64,000 bases of DNA from positions 14,143,501 to 14,207,500 of the forward strand of contig NC_091971.1 in NCBI RefSeq assembly GCF_036711975.1, given 5' to 3'. Positions 11,401-23,193 of this stretch are shown in pieces. How positions within the stretch are numbered: position 1 is the first letter of the stretch; each line of letters begins with the position of its first letter. Under the pieces are notes generated by a model, which was not told the DNA's origin, did no database searches, and was given only the letters and a program-made list of their open reading frames with translations. The stretch is from Onthophagus taurus (Eukaryota > Arthropoda > Insecta > Coleoptera > Scarabaeidae). Position numbers and translations under genes: made by a program.

Positions 11401-14400
11401 AAACCATATTGAAAATGTTTGTAAATTTCTTAACTTTGAAGGCCCACGTCTTAAGAGAAACACCTGTATATGATACTATCAACTCTAGCCCCTTTGCCGC
11501 AAACAACCTCGGCATTTTGAGTATATATGAAGCTTTATTGTAGTGTTAATCAGGTTAGTGTCGTTATCATATCAACCACAGCGCCTCGGTCGCAAGCGAT
11601 CTCGACGTTTTAAGCATACAGTGTATCCCCGGATAGGTGAAACGACTCTTATAAAAGGTCAAATTTTTTCGATATTAATTGTCATCTTTTGGGGTTTAGC
11701 CCTGCTTGATTACCGACTAATTTTGAACATCATTATCATCTTTATGTCGACATCATATCAACTCTAGCGCCTCAGCCGCAAGCAACCTCATCGTTTTGGA
11801 TATATATGATCCTTTATTACTGTGCTGACGATCTTTATGTCGACATCATATCAACTTTAGCGCCTCGGCCGCAAGCGACCTCGGCGTTTTAAGTATATTT
11901 GATACTTTATTGTAGTGTTGCTCAGGTTTGTGTCGTTATCATATCAACTCTAGCGCCTGGCCCGCAAGCGACCTCGACGTTTTAAGTATATATGATACTT
12001 TATTGTAGTGTTGATCAGATTTGTGTCGTTATTATATCAACTCTAGTGCCTCCGCCGCAAGCGACCTCGGCGTTTTAAGTATATATGATGCTTTATTGTA
12101 GTGTTACTCAGGTTTGTGTTGTTATCATATCAACTCTAGCGCCTCAGCCGCAAGCAACCTCATCGTTTTGGATATATATGATCCTTTATTACAGTGCTGA
12201 CGATCTTTATGTCGATATCATATCAACTCTATCTTTTTTGTAGTGTTGATCAGATTTGTGTCGTTATCATATTAACACTTGACATCATATCAACTCTAGC
12301 ACCTCGGCCGCAAGCGACTTCGGCGTTTTAAATATATATGATGCTTTATTGTAGTGTTGCTCAGGTTTGTGTCGTTATCATATCAAATCTAGCGCCTCGT
12401 CCGCAAGCGACCTCGGCATTTTAAGTATATATGAAGCTTTATTGTAGTGTTAATCAGGTTAGTGTCGTTATTATATCAACTCCAGCGCCTCAGCCGCAAG
12501 CGACCTCGGCGTTTTGGATATATATGATGCTTGATTACAGTGCTGACCATCTTTATGTCGACATCATATCAACTCTAGCGACCTCGGCGTTTTAAGTATA
12601 TATGATGCTTTATTGTAGTGTTGCTCAGGTTTGTGTCGTTATCATATCAACTCTACCGCCTCAGCCGCAAGCAACCTCATCGTTTTGGATATATATGATC
12701 CTTTATTACAGTGCTGACGATCTTTACGTCGATATCATATCAACTCTAGCTTTTTTGTAGTGTTGATCAAGTTTGTGTTGTTATTATATCAACACTAGCG
12801 GCTCGCCCGCAAGTGACCTCGGCGTTTTAAGTATTGTATATGATGCTTTATTGTAGTGTTGATCAGATTTGTGTCATTATGATATCAAATCTAGCGCCTC
12901 GGTCGCAAGCGACCTCAGCGTTTTGAATATATATGATACTCGGGTCTAGTATTTTTGATGTAGGACAATTAATTATAATTTAAATAAAAAATTAATTAAA
13001 TGATGAATAGATTCAAAAATTATTTTTAATTTCTTTAATAATTAATTAGTTATGATTAGTCGAACTTTAGGACCGGAATTTGGCGGTTCAATAGGAACTT
13101 TATTTTTTCTTGCAAACCTCGTAAGTAGTGCATTATACATAACAGGTTGTGTGGAAGGATTAATGGAAAATTTTGGACCATCCGGTAAATATTGAAATTT
13201 ATACCATTTTTTATAACTATTTTAAATTATTTTATAGGATATTTAATCAAAGGACTCATAAATGATGGCCGTTGGTGGCAATTTTTGTATTGCTCTGGTT
13301 TAAACACATTAAATTTAGTCGTTTGCTTAATTGGAGCAAGTATGTTCGCTAAAACTACAGTGTTTATATTAAGTATTGTTTGTACATGTTTGGGATTTAC
13401 GATATTTAGTTTTTTATATCAAGGGCCAATGGAGGTAATAATGAATATCTTATTATCTCATAGACTTAAATCAAAAAATTTTTCACCATTTAGGTTTCAC
13501 TTCCTGATTCAAACACAATAGTTGGAAATATAACCATGGGAAATTATACAGGATTACGTATAGCTACACTAAATGAAAACCTTTACTCATATTATGGCAA
13601 AGATTACACAGCTCATGGGGAGTTAGTTACGTTTGCGTCAGTTTTTGGTGTTTTATTCTCTGGAGTAACGGGAATCATGGCTGGAGCAAATATGAGTGGA
13701 GAATTGAAAAATCCAGGAAAATCAATACCAAGAGGAACTTTATCTGCTATTGCATTCACCTTTGCCATTTATTTAACACTTTCTTTATTAACTGCTTTTA
13801 CTAGCAGTCGATTTTTATTACAAAATAATTACTTATTTATGACTGGTGTTAATATTGTACCAGCAATGGTCGCTTTAGGATTATTTACTGCTACTTGGTC
13901 TGCTTCTTTAAGTAATGTTATCGGGGGATCTAGAGTTATTGAAGCATTAGCTAAAGATAAAGTTTTTGGTAAATACATTTCGTATGCGCTTATTATTATG
14001 GATTAATTTTTTTTTCTTTTAGGATCATTTCTATCATTTATTCCAAAAGGTACTTGGCGCAACAATCCAATTTTAGCGGTTGTTTTATCCTGGCTTTTAG
14101 TCCAATTGGTTCTTTTGATAGGTTCCTTAAACATAATCGCCCAATTAAATTCGGTTCTATTCTTATTGAGTTATTTAGCAACAAATATGGCTTGTTTAGG
14201 TTTAGAATTATCGGGAGCTCCAAATTTCCGCCCATCCTTTAAGTATTTTACGTGGCACACAGCCTTTTTAGGACTAGTAGGGACCTTAATTATGATGTTT
14301 GTTATCTCGCCAATTTACGCAGCTTGTAGCATTTTGCTTTGTTTAATTTTAATAATTTTCCTCCATCTTTTTTCCCCAACTAAAGAAACACAATGGGGTT

Positions 14401-15696
14401 CAATTTCCCAAGCGTTAATCTTCCATCAAGTTCGTAAATATTTATTAATGTTAGATTCAAGAAAGAACCATGTTAAATTTTGGCGCCCTCAAGTATTATT
14501 GCTTATTAATAGCCCGAGAACGTCATGTCCTTTAATTGATTTTATAAATGATTTAAAAAAGGGTGGTTTATACGTTTTGGGACACGTTGTAACCGAAGAT
14601 CCGAATACGAACGAACCGGATGCTGCATTAGAATTAACACCGCATTGGTTGAATTTGGTCGATCATTTAAAAGTGAAGGCTTTCGTTGAATTAACTGTTG
14701 CTCCAACTGTTCGGGAAGGATTGCAACATTTAATGAGATTATCTGGAATGGGAGCAATGAAACCGAATACTATTGTGCTTGGATTTTTAGATAAACATGT
14801 TTCAAACGATTTTTTAAGTAATGGCGATTCACCTTATCTCAGTACAAGTTTTACGCAAAATATTTTTCCTATTAAAACACAACATAATTTGGAATCTGTG
14901 GAATATGTTCAAATGATGAGTGATGTTTTGAGGATGAATAAAAATTTATGTGTTTGTAGGAATTTTTTTAAGCTTAACAAAGATAAAAGGTACTTATTTT
15001 TTTAACTTCATTATAAAATATTAATTTCAAAAAAATCCATCTCTTAAATATATTTTTTTTTATTTTAAGTTTCTCATAACTCATTTTCATCAAATATGTA
15101 ATAAAATACTTTTTAAAGAACTTTTAGGAATGGTACTAAACAATACATTGATGTTTGGCCTGTTAACTTTATATTGCCAAATGAGAACGACGCTTTTGAC
15201 ACAACATCTTTATTTATGATGCAATTAGCTTGTATTGTTAACATGGTACCGATGTGGAGTCGTGCAAAATTGAGAGTTTGCGTTTGTGACGAAGTTCGTC
15301 AAAGCAATTTTAGTTTAACGAGTACCACTCAACCGAAATACGATCGTTTGCGGGCTTTATTAAAAATTTTACGCATTGAAGCTGAATTGTATCCGATTGG
15401 TGTGTGGAATGAAGTTATTGAATCTCAATCTAATGATGTCCCAGCTTATTTACACAAGTATTTCAAATAATCGAAATTTTAATTTTTAATTCTAATTTTT
15501 GCTATTTTTTAGTGTTAATAAAATGATTTTGGATCAATCTAAAAACACGGCGGTAACTTTCATTTACTTACCATCGACTCCAACGCACATCAATGATTCT
15601 TCTATGTATTTGGATATGTTGGAAGTGATTACAGAAAATTTGCCGCCAACAATCTTGGTGCATGGAGTTAGCACGGTGACGTCAACCACACTGTAA
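8440..15696 (+). CDS. SLC12A9: SLC12A9-type cation-chloride cotransporter family protein (8 exons)
   Basis: Member of the SLC12 cation-chloride cotransporter superfamily (the CIP1/A9 branch, an orphan in transport function). Exons: 8440-8683, 8736-8870, 13050-13184, 13238-13434, 13494-13968, 14023-14989, 15128-15457, 15513-15696. Phases are continuous and give 888 residues, close to the vertebrate protein. Diagnostic stretches: [57 protein letters not shown], the cytosolic [17 protein letters not shown] and GGLYVLGHV, and a C-terminal end [13 protein letters not shown] that mirrors vertebrate SLC12A9. The N-terminus has several membrane segments; the C-terminal ~400 residues are cytosolic. 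Intron 2 is 4.2 kb and full of repeats; the other introns are short. AATAAA at ~15768. Confidence 0.93.
8871..9306. other. SLC12A9 intron 2, proximal part
   Basis: AT-rich sequence with no recognised element. A GGTGTCCCAAAAGTAAGATA string near 9180 looks like a solitary transposon end, but no partner was found. Confidence 0.4.
9307..9565. mobile_element. Small TIR element, 259 bp
   Basis: TTTATCTACAACTATT at 9307-9322 is exactly inverted at 9550-9565. The interior holds a small hairpin with a GGGTAATGAC...TCATTACCC pair near 9357-9380. There is no coding sequence. The superfamily cannot be named. Confidence 0.5.
9568..9699. repeat. Long hairpin with CGCTCG-rich centre
   Basis: Arms of about 60 bp (ATAGTATTCAAC...GTTACCCAC inverted at GTGGGTAAC...GTTGAATAATATACTAT) flank a palindromic GC-rich centre, CTCGCTCGCTTCGCTCGCTC. 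Probably a MITE. It abuts the TIR element at 9307-9565. Confidence 0.7.
9960..10206 (-). mobile_element. Non-LTR retrotransposon 3' fragment
   Basis: The minus strand encodes [16 protein letters not shown] then FKSKLHTFL, the usual last residues of Jockey/CR1-type reverse transcriptase proteins. It is followed downstream on that strand by an AATAAAGATATTATTATTAT-like tail (plus 9968-9997). Only the extreme 3' end survives. Confidence 0.6.
10215..10395 (+). pseudogene. pogo/Tigger-type transposase DNA-binding fragment
   Basis: The plus frame reads [20 protein letters not shown], then [18 protein letters not shown]. This is the signature of the helix-turn-helix (CENP-B/pogo/jerky type) region of Tigger-like transposases. 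There is no start codon context and no DDE domain nearby, so it is a relic, truncated on both sides and butted against a non-LTR tail. Confidence 0.65.
10440..11470. mobile_element. Mariner-like DNA transposon remnant with long inverted repeats
   Basis: Segments at about 10450-10700 and 11160-11450 are inverted copies of each other (shared AATGTTATCAT, CACCTGTATA and AAACGATGCGT-type blocks). Between them, about 10850-11080 on the minus strand encodes a helix-turn-helix stretch, [20 protein letters not shown], typical of mariner/IS630 transposases. No DDE domain remains. The right end (ACAGGTGTTTCTCTTAAGAC on the minus strand) extends beyond the left, so the left end is truncated. Confidence 0.6.
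11480..12955. repeat. Satellite B: ~92-bp repeat sharing satellite A's GC core
   Basis: About thirteen copies of AGCGCCTCGGCCGCAAGCGA then CCTCGGCG, near 11580, 11769, 11859, 11951, 12047, 12138, 12298, 12391, 12485, 12577, 12655, 12797 and 12893, with a modal spacing of 91-96 bp. The core keeps one orientation here, unlike satellite A. The linkers (TATATATGATGCTTTATTGT; GTGTCGTTATCATATCAACT) are unrelated to those of A. Some units are truncated. The array lies in SLC12A9 intron 2. Confidence 0.92.
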
Positions 15697-16735
15697 CAAG
15701 TAACAACATTATTTGATTTTAAATGGATAATTAAGTGATATAATAGGGAAATTTACAAAAATATTTTAATAAAATTATTCTAATTCAAGTAATAATTGTG
15801 AAACAAATTTATATTAAGTAATTGCACTTTATCTATGAAAAAATATTCATCAAAACAAAGAAAATCAACAAGCAATCTTCTTTTTTGTAGCTTTTTTTAT
15901 ACAACTGTGATTAATAATATGTAATAGGTAATAATTATATTTTTTTTATTTATATTTAAGTAAGCACTTCCCAAGAGATGATATTTTTGTAATTTATAGG
16001 GAAATTGTATTAATTAATTAATAAAGTCCGTATTTTTAATTAAAAATTATTGATTCTATATTTTGTCGCGTTTGCACATTCTAGCTAGACATCGCTTATT
16101 CAGGATGAGAATTAAAAAAAGCGTGTTTCTGCAGTATCATCAACAATAGTAAGTTATCTGTTTCGTTTGCTCAATACAAGTGAAGAAATGCTACAACATA
16201 AAGTGCAAAATCTTGGAGAAGTACTGACTATCTGACAGAAAAAGGAAATGTCTGCGTCGTACGCTTCGTGAATTCATAGAATATGTTCCTGGCACATTTT
16301 CACATCAAACTTAACATAAACTCGGCTTTTCAATACTTAATTAATTTTTTTCTTAAATTATCAAAAAACAAAGTAGGGATATTTGCTGGACCTAATATTC
16401 CAAAATTAATGCCGAAGGAAATTTTACAGAATGTGTAACTCCCAATGAAGTTATAGTATGGGTGTTAGTTCAAAGATAATTTGTTATAAAATTACTACAA
16501 AATTCCTGCCTTCTCATCTTTATTCTTCTCCCTAATAACTATAATAACCCTGAAAACTTTAAAAACCCCAAAAACAACAAGCAATCAGAGCGGCTTCTCA
16601 AGGATGTAGCAAAAACCAAAGATTTTAGTATGATAGCATGATAACCGACTCAAATAAGTGAAACAGATCCCAAATAAATGACTTAGTTCAACCTTTCTTC
16701 ATTTCTAACTTGGATTTTATTCCGCTGACGAAGAG
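15697..16735. other. Downstream flank of SLC12A9
   Basis: Contains the 3' UTR with AATAAA at ~15768, then AT-rich sequence without recognised features. Confidence 0.4.
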
Positions 16736-17795
16736 AACCAGCTCTAAGCCCATCTAGAGCATTTGACACATTACATCACCAACTACTTTTACCAAAATTA
16801 AGTCGGTACGGTATCAGATTGAAAGTTAGCTGAATGACAGACAACAATTAGTAAAGTGGTCACAAAACAATAGTACATTGAGTTCCGCAAGGAAGCATAT
16901 TGGAACCATTGCTATTCATCTTGTATATAAATAATGTGCCATTATCTTGTGAAAATTGTAGGCAAGTATTATTTGCTGACGATCGGTATGTTGGGGCAAC
17001 TGATCAACTTCGCAGCGGGCTTTTGTAGCGCTGAAAAAGGTCATTAGATCGATGTTCAATTTACCCTACAACGAATCATGTAGAGAAACATTTCGGAATA
17101 ATCGTTTATTGACTCTGCCTAGTATTTATATACTGCAGTCACTCATATATGTAAAAAAACCACTAGATACCCAACCGGTAATTTGTACTTGTCTAAATGC
17201 AGGTTGTCTCTCACCCAAAATAGCTCTCAACATATCGGAAAATCTTACAGGAGACAGAGAAAACTGGATTTTTGTTAAATTGACAGTCGTGTTAAGTGCT
17301 TTTCATTTTAAGCATTTGAGCAGATACTTGTATTTCAATACACGCGCAGTTTTCGGAATTGGTAGATTTAATAATTTGTTGCATAATTACATCAAAACCT
17401 TATTTTTGGTAAAAATTGGAGTTGTTTTCAAAATCAAGTTTTCTTACTAAGCCGACGATATGATGATATCCTTATATGTATAGTCATTTACTAATTGGGA
17501 TCAAGCAACTTGATTTTAACCGGTTCAAATATAGGTTAAAACTTTCCAGTGTTTCTATTCGGTGGAGGAATATTTGTTGCACTCTGAAGGGGAACCGCGA
17601 CACTGTCAAAGCTTTAATGTGATTGTTTATACGGTTTTGTTTATTGTATGTTTGTGATGGATTTGAATAGTGTTGTATATTATGAGATGAAGTATAATAT
17701 ATGTAATAACGATGGTTTCCTATTCTCTAAGTATTGTAATAACAGACAATTTTTGATGCTGTACAGCCTATGGAAATAAAGTTATTTGATTTGAT
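16736..17795 (+). mobile_element. Decayed non-LTR retrotransposon (CR1/Jockey-like)
   Basis: Broken frames keep reverse-transcriptase landmarks in order: FDTLHHQLLLPKLSRYGIR near 16765, VPQGSILEPLLFILYINN then LLFADD-type VLFADDR near 16880-16990, and SCRETFRNNRLLTLPSIYI near 17075-17140. A 3' end, CCTATGGAAATAAAGTTATT, lies at ~17768 with a GATTT-type tail. Many stops and frameshifts show that it is dead. Confidence 0.7.
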
Positions 17796-17799
17796 CTCT

Positions 17800-18010
17800 T
17801 AGGACGTCGTCCTTGTGATCTTCCTACTCATTCTTTCTACATGTTGCTTCCACTTCACTATTTGGTTTTTGTCCATTTAACTACATCCTGTATTTTACAT
17901 AATTCTCTACAGGAATATAAATCTTAAAACTTTCATTTCATCTCATCTTTTGCTTAGTATTCTTTGTCATTGCTGTCGTCTCGGTACAATCTGCGACAAG
18001 AATCAAGTAG
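17800..18010 (-). mobile_element. RTE-like non-LTR fragment
   Basis: This sequence resembles part of 58220-58520 (shared blocks around GTCGTCCTTGTG, TTTACTACATCCTGTATTTTACAT-like and TGCTGTCGTCTCGGTAC), where the minus strand encodes an RTE-type reverse-transcriptase C-terminus. Here it is short and non-coding. Confidence 0.5.
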
Positions 18011-19014
18011 CGTTGATGAAACCGTGTTATTATTGCCGACGTTGTTAGAGTGATTTCTTTAATTACTCACTTCAAGACAAAATGAATAAACAAGTAAAAA
18101 AGCAGATGTGTAATGTGTGCGAATTTAAAGTAGCTGTCTATATACAGTAAACCTTCGGTAGTCTTAAAAGTCGGTCAGCTTCCTACTTGATATCCATTAA
18201 CTGCAGTTGAAAAGGCTAATAGGTTTAGTATGACTTTATGGTTCTTGTTGGCAGAATCGTAGATAACTTTGAAAATTGATCCCGAGCAATATGCATTCCT
18301 TAATATTCCTTTGCTTGAAGATGATAATACAAATATACAACCCCACATGCTAGATTAGTGGTCAACAAAAATCGCCCATCCGAGAATCTAATTTTATGTA
18401 AAAGTCTTTCTGACTCAACCTGTAAATTGTATTTTTATTGTTTTTGTTATTAAAGATCTTGTGGTATAGCAGGCACTTCGTTGCTCTTCGAGACTAGACG
18501 TATAACATTTATTCTAATCGACAACTGTAATAGCACAAAACGTATCGGATGGTATGGATGATGGTTGACATGTTGCCTTTAATATGTAGCTAATTATCAG
18601 GAGGCAAGCAAATCGTTGCATTTAACACAATAGGCCAACCTAAGATTTGTATTTGTCCACTAGACAATAGATCAATGGGCTAAAATGAGTTTAATCACAG
18701 TTGTGAAGATCTACATTGCAGCTTCGAATTCAATCTTTCCAAACGCTTATTTGCATTGCGCGAGTATCTCTATTCTACATGGCAAAAGATTCCCAAACCT
18801 TTGTCTAAAATTTAGCCAAAATATCTTATCTAACAAAGGTTACAGGATTATTAAAAAGTAAGGGAGTTTTATAAGTTCCTTCATAAACACCTGTCATTCT
18901 TATATAGCTAAACAAACTCCCCGCCCACAATGAGGTTCTCTAAATGGCTGGTACAAATGTATCACTAAACATATTGTCTAATTCGTTGTTGGTCTGTGGT
19001 AATTAATCCCAGAA
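18011..19014. other. Spacer without recognised features
   Basis: No gene, repeat or transposon signature recognised. It may be old transposon debris. Confidence 0.35.
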
Positions 19015-20180
19015 TTAATAATAATAATAATAATGCCTTTATTAATTGGTCGCAAAAAAAGGAAAGAAAATAATAATACACTCTTAGAAGATAGACTTAT
19101 TTTCTGGACGAAGTTCAGTTTGGTTATTAACCAACTGCTCTTCCACTTAATCCAGAATATATAGAAAATATATACATAAAGCAAAAATGAGAATGTTTTT
19201 AACAATACTAATAAACAAAATGAAAAAAAAAACAAAATACGACGACATGCCAGTATGAAGCGATACATTAGTAACTCAGAATATAATAAAAAAAAATCAT
19301 GATGACTCAAGCAGGAGGGAGGATTTTAATTTACTCTTGAACGAAATACAGTTCAATCCTATAAGGTTCATCGGTAGATCATTGTACGTTTTAGCTATCT
19401 CGTAGGAAAGGGATCGGTGCGAGGTGCGGCGTGGTACCGTCAATACATCTTTCCTCCTTATATTAATGTTATGGACATCGCTTCTGAAAGATAGGCGTTG
19501 CAGCAAGTAAGGAGACCGCTGACTTTTAATAATTTTATAATAAACGCAAGTTGCATGCAGTTTACGTCTGTTCTTCATGTTCAACCACCCAGTCTCTGCC
19601 AACTTATGACTAATATGGTCATATTTACGAATTCCGTAAATAAACCTCAGACAACCGTTCTGGAGGTTCTGGATACGACGCCCACTCGCCTCCGTTAAAT
19701 TTGGACCATAAACAACGTCGCAGTGATTTAATTTGCTTAGAACCAAGCTATCACACAACATAATTTTTAATTTTTTACTTAAGACATCCCTATGGGCATA
19801 CAAGAGACTCAGGGCGCCATACCCACCCCTCAAGCACCTGGCCACATGCTCCTCAAACCTCAACTGATGATCCAATGTGACTCCTAAAATTTTTATATCA
19901 TCAGAAACAGTAAGATGTTCGCTATCCACCACCAATTGACCGGATATCAAAGGCTTAATCGCGTAAATTCTTTCAATGTATGTTAATGGGACCGCAGAAG
20001 AAGAACTTATTGGGTCCTAGTTTGAAGATAATGCTGTTAACGTTGCTTACTGAGAAACCTTGGTTAATTGTTTCTGGATTGCCACTAGAATTAAATTCAA
20101 CTAAGTTCTATAGTAAACTTAGCTTCAAGGTGCTAAATGTGTATTGGAGTCACGATCGATTATCTGCCCCCGATTGTCTT
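19015..20180 (-). mobile_element. Non-LTR retrotransposon, 3' part with RT C-terminal ORF
   Basis: An intact 217-codon minus frame (19950 to 19297) encodes the region after the RT active site: DDIKILGVTLDHQLRFEEHV, then RIQNLQNGCLRFIYGIRKYD and WLNMKNRRKLHATCVYYKII. Upstream, frameshifted sequence to ~20180 still shows LKLGPNKFFFCGPINIH, the motif before ILGV in CR1/Jockey-like elements. The element ends with a (ATT)n tail, seen as AATAATAAT at 19015-19034 on the plus strand. The catalytic YADD block is missing, so the copy is 5'-truncated. Confidence 0.8.
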
Positions 20181-20231
20181 GCCAATTTAGTAATAAACCA
20201 TCATTTTGCTTGATATGGAATCATATCGTTT

Positions 20232-20590
20232 TTATTTAAGCTTAGAAGTATTGTCATAAGCATTGATACTGATCAACTCAACCCAAGTGGAAATGGTGTT
20301 AAACAATTTTATCATTCCCTTGAACTTGTTGATCCAGTCCAATACTTTTTCAAAAGCAGCGGGGATTCTTATCTGCTTGTTATTTTTTCTCAAATATCTG
20401 TAAATTAATGGCGCTGGGTCCTCGCCGTCGTCGCTAAACAACATTCAGCCATTCTCCACGTCGGGTTGTAGTGCCAATAATGATGATGATGATCCTCCCA
20501 AACAACATGTAATATCGACCCTCCTATGGATTGAGCGTAACCAATTTGGAACGATTTCAAAATTTCATCTTCTACTAAGAAATTATTCAT
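20232..20590 (-). pseudogene. Unrecognised gene or gene remnant with a frameshift
   Basis: Two minus-strand frames overlap by 40 bases: 20590-20405 (MNNFLVEDEILKSFQIGYAQ...) and 20444-20232 (SDDGEDPAPLIYRYLRKNNK...DNTSKLK). Both look protein-like, and the second is followed at once by AATAAAA. A single-base shift near 20405-20444 would join them, so this is either a broken gene, two exons with a missed junction, or a sequence error. A HHHH run occurs in the first frame. I do not recognise the family. Confidence 0.35.
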
Positions 20591-21195
20591 TAGATCTTGT
20601 CATTTTAAAGTGCAAGACGTATCGTTTACAAAATAGCTTTGAGATGAAGACCTCATTCTTACCTTTATCAACAATTTTCCGTTTTGATAGTTATTTTTAA
20701 AATGGCCGCGTTTCTTTTAAAATGTTCTGTGGTGGGGAAATCAAAAACCTAAAAACTATAAATGTCACCAAAATTTCCTGGTCAACATAAAAAATGTTAC
20801 TAATTGTTGATAAGTTTGCAATAAACATTGCATATTGCAACAATTAAGTACCAAATAAATTATTAGATGTTACAACAATCAATAAATATTTAAATGCTCT
20901 CCAATTTGAAATAAAATAACAATTTTTAATCAAAACATTTTAAAAAATTCCTGGAAAACCATCAAAAACCATTTACCCCAGTTATTAAGCAATCATGTAA
21001 TTAAACAAGTTGATTGTTTAAATAAGCGTAAATTTTATCGGTTTTATAGAGATTATGATTATCAAACAAAAATACCCTTCAAACTTGACAACCATCGATC
21101 GTAGGTTAAAAGGTTAACCTCGCAATAAATCCACCACGGAATTTTATAAAAACCTAAGAAAATCATCAAAATTGTTAGTAAAAGAAAATTTAAAA
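20591..21195. other. Upstream region of the SDR gene
   Basis: AT-rich sequence; no core promoter element recognised. Confidence 0.35.
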
Positions 21196-22183
21196 ATGCC
21201 GTCTTGGGACGTTCGTACTTCTTATTGGAACATAGGAAGCAGTTTAAGTCTTGCAGTAACTATACCTTTTATAATCTACAAAGTGATGAGAGCTGTTTAT
21301 TTACATAGATCATTTAGAGAATTAAGAGGAAAAGTAAGTGAAATTAAAATCAAATATAATCAGATTAAGTTTATTATTTTAGGTTGTTGTTATAACTGGA
21401 GCAAGTTCTGGATTAGGTGAAGCTTTGGCTCATGAATTCTACAAAAAAGGTTGTTTAATAGTTCTTTGTGCAAGACGTCGTCAAGAATTAGATAGAGTAA
21501 GAGAAGATCTCTTAAAAATACAATCAACAGGACCAACACATCACCCTATAATAATGCCTTTAGACTTAAGTGATATAAACAGCTTAGAAACAGCTGTAAC
21601 TAAAATATTAGAAATAACCGGACATATTGATATATTAATAAATAATGGAGGAGTTTCTCATCGAGGAAATGTAATAGATACAAAACCAGATGTTGATATT
21701 AAAATAATGGTTGTGAATTATTTTGGAGCTGTTGCTTTAACAAAAGCAATCCTTCCTAACATGATTAAACAAAAACAAGGTCACATAGTCCAAATTAGTT
21801 CTATACAAGGTTTAATTGGGTTACCATCAAGATCTGCTTATTGTGCTTCCAAACATGCACTACAAGCTTTTAGTGATTCACTTCGAGCTGAAGTAAAAGA
21901 TAGTAACATTCATGTAACCGTTGTGAGTCCAGGTTATATTAAAACTCACCTAAGTGAGAATGCTTTAACTGGTACTGGGAACACTTATGGACAAATGGAT
22001 GAAACAACTTTAAGTGGATACACACCTGAATATGTTGCAGAATGTATTCTTACTGCTGTAGTTAAAAAAACTAAAGAAGTTGTCATATCACCATTTTTAC
22101 CTAAAATTGCTATTTTTTTGAGACGTTTTATACCCCATTTATATTTTGTTGCGATGTCACGAAGAGCCAGAAAGACTAATTAA
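21196..22183 (+). CDS. DHRS7-type short-chain dehydrogenase/reductase (2 exons)
   Basis: NAD(P)-dependent oxidoreductase of the classical SDR family, close to DHRS7/DHRS7B; its substrate cannot be read from sequence. Exons 21196-21333 and 21383-22183 (intron GTAAGT...TTAG) give 312 residues. The N-terminus has one hydrophobic segment (about residues 17-35), a probable membrane anchor in the ER. Then come VVVITGASSGLG (cofactor loop, residues 47-58), NNGG at 133-136 where NNAG is usual, Ser186, and Tyr199-X3-Lys203 (YCASK) as the catalytic set, followed by SPGYIKT. The start chosen is the first ATG (MPSWDV); the open frame begins earlier but only with TTG. AATAAA-type signal near 22241. Confidence 0.9.
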
Positions 22184-22812
22184 TTTATTTTGTGTTGTAT
22201 AAATGCGATTTTGTTATATGTTTTTGTGTAATTTTGTGAGAAAATAAATTAAGGAATTCTATGTTATTTAATACTTACTGATGGATTTAAAATTTTTAAA
22301 CTTTTTTGAGGTTAAATTAACTAAATAAACCCAAGCGCCATCTATGAAGCGACTCAACCTAACAAGGATTAAATCAATAAATACATTTTTAATTAATTGA
22401 TATTTCTATTTATACATGGATGTGAATTTAAATTAAACGAATAAAAATTAATTATATAATTAGTTAAAGTTTAAAAACTTAAAATTTAGCTGCCATCTAT
22501 TAAATAATTTAATAACTACTGTATAATGTCAAAATGTTTTTTAAATAAATTAATTTTGTTATATTTTAAATATAACAAAATAACAAGATACTCCAGATCT
22601 AGAAGATGCGGTTTGTCGTTGTGTTGGTGGATTTTTTACCACTTCTTTTGCTTTGATGATATCATTTTGGGGGTAATAAATTGGTTTTTCTAAAGAATTG
22701 TTCCTAAAATAATAAGTTTTTTATTTAAGGTGAATTGAAGTAATATTTAAGTCTTACTCGAGGATACCTTGGAGTATATATCTTCCAATTTTTCCAATCT
22801 TTTCTAAATTTG
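22184..22812 (-). pseudogene. Partial tandem duplicate of the coiled-coil gene's 3' exons and flank
   Basis: 22585-22810 repeats the 5' part of exon 3, intron 2 and part of exon 2 of the neighbouring gene (23436-23689) with indels. 22290-22560 repeats 22815-23112, the 3' flank, including the paired phrase AAGCGCCATCTATGAAGCGA. The copied exon 3 stops after ~25 codons and exon 2 is shortened, so it is non-functional. Confidence 0.8.
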
Positions 22813-23193
22813 ATAAAATTTTTAAACTTTTTTGAGGTTAAATTAACTGTAATTATAAATCCAAGCGCCATCTATGAAGCGATACATTAAATTATTTAAA
22901 CATTAAAAAGGATTAAATCAAAAAATACATTTTTAATTAATTGATATTTCTATTTATACATGGATGTGAATTTAAATTAAACAAATAAAAAATAATTATG
23001 TAATTATTTAATGTTTAAAAACTTAAAATTTAGCTGCCATCTATGAAATAATTTGATAACTACTGTATAATGTCAAAATGTTTTTTAAATAAATTAATTT
23101 TGTTATATTTGAAATTCAATCTTTATTGGTGTTATTTTCACCCATTTATACAATCACACATTCAAAGACTTCCGGCGTTCCCATTTTACCTAG

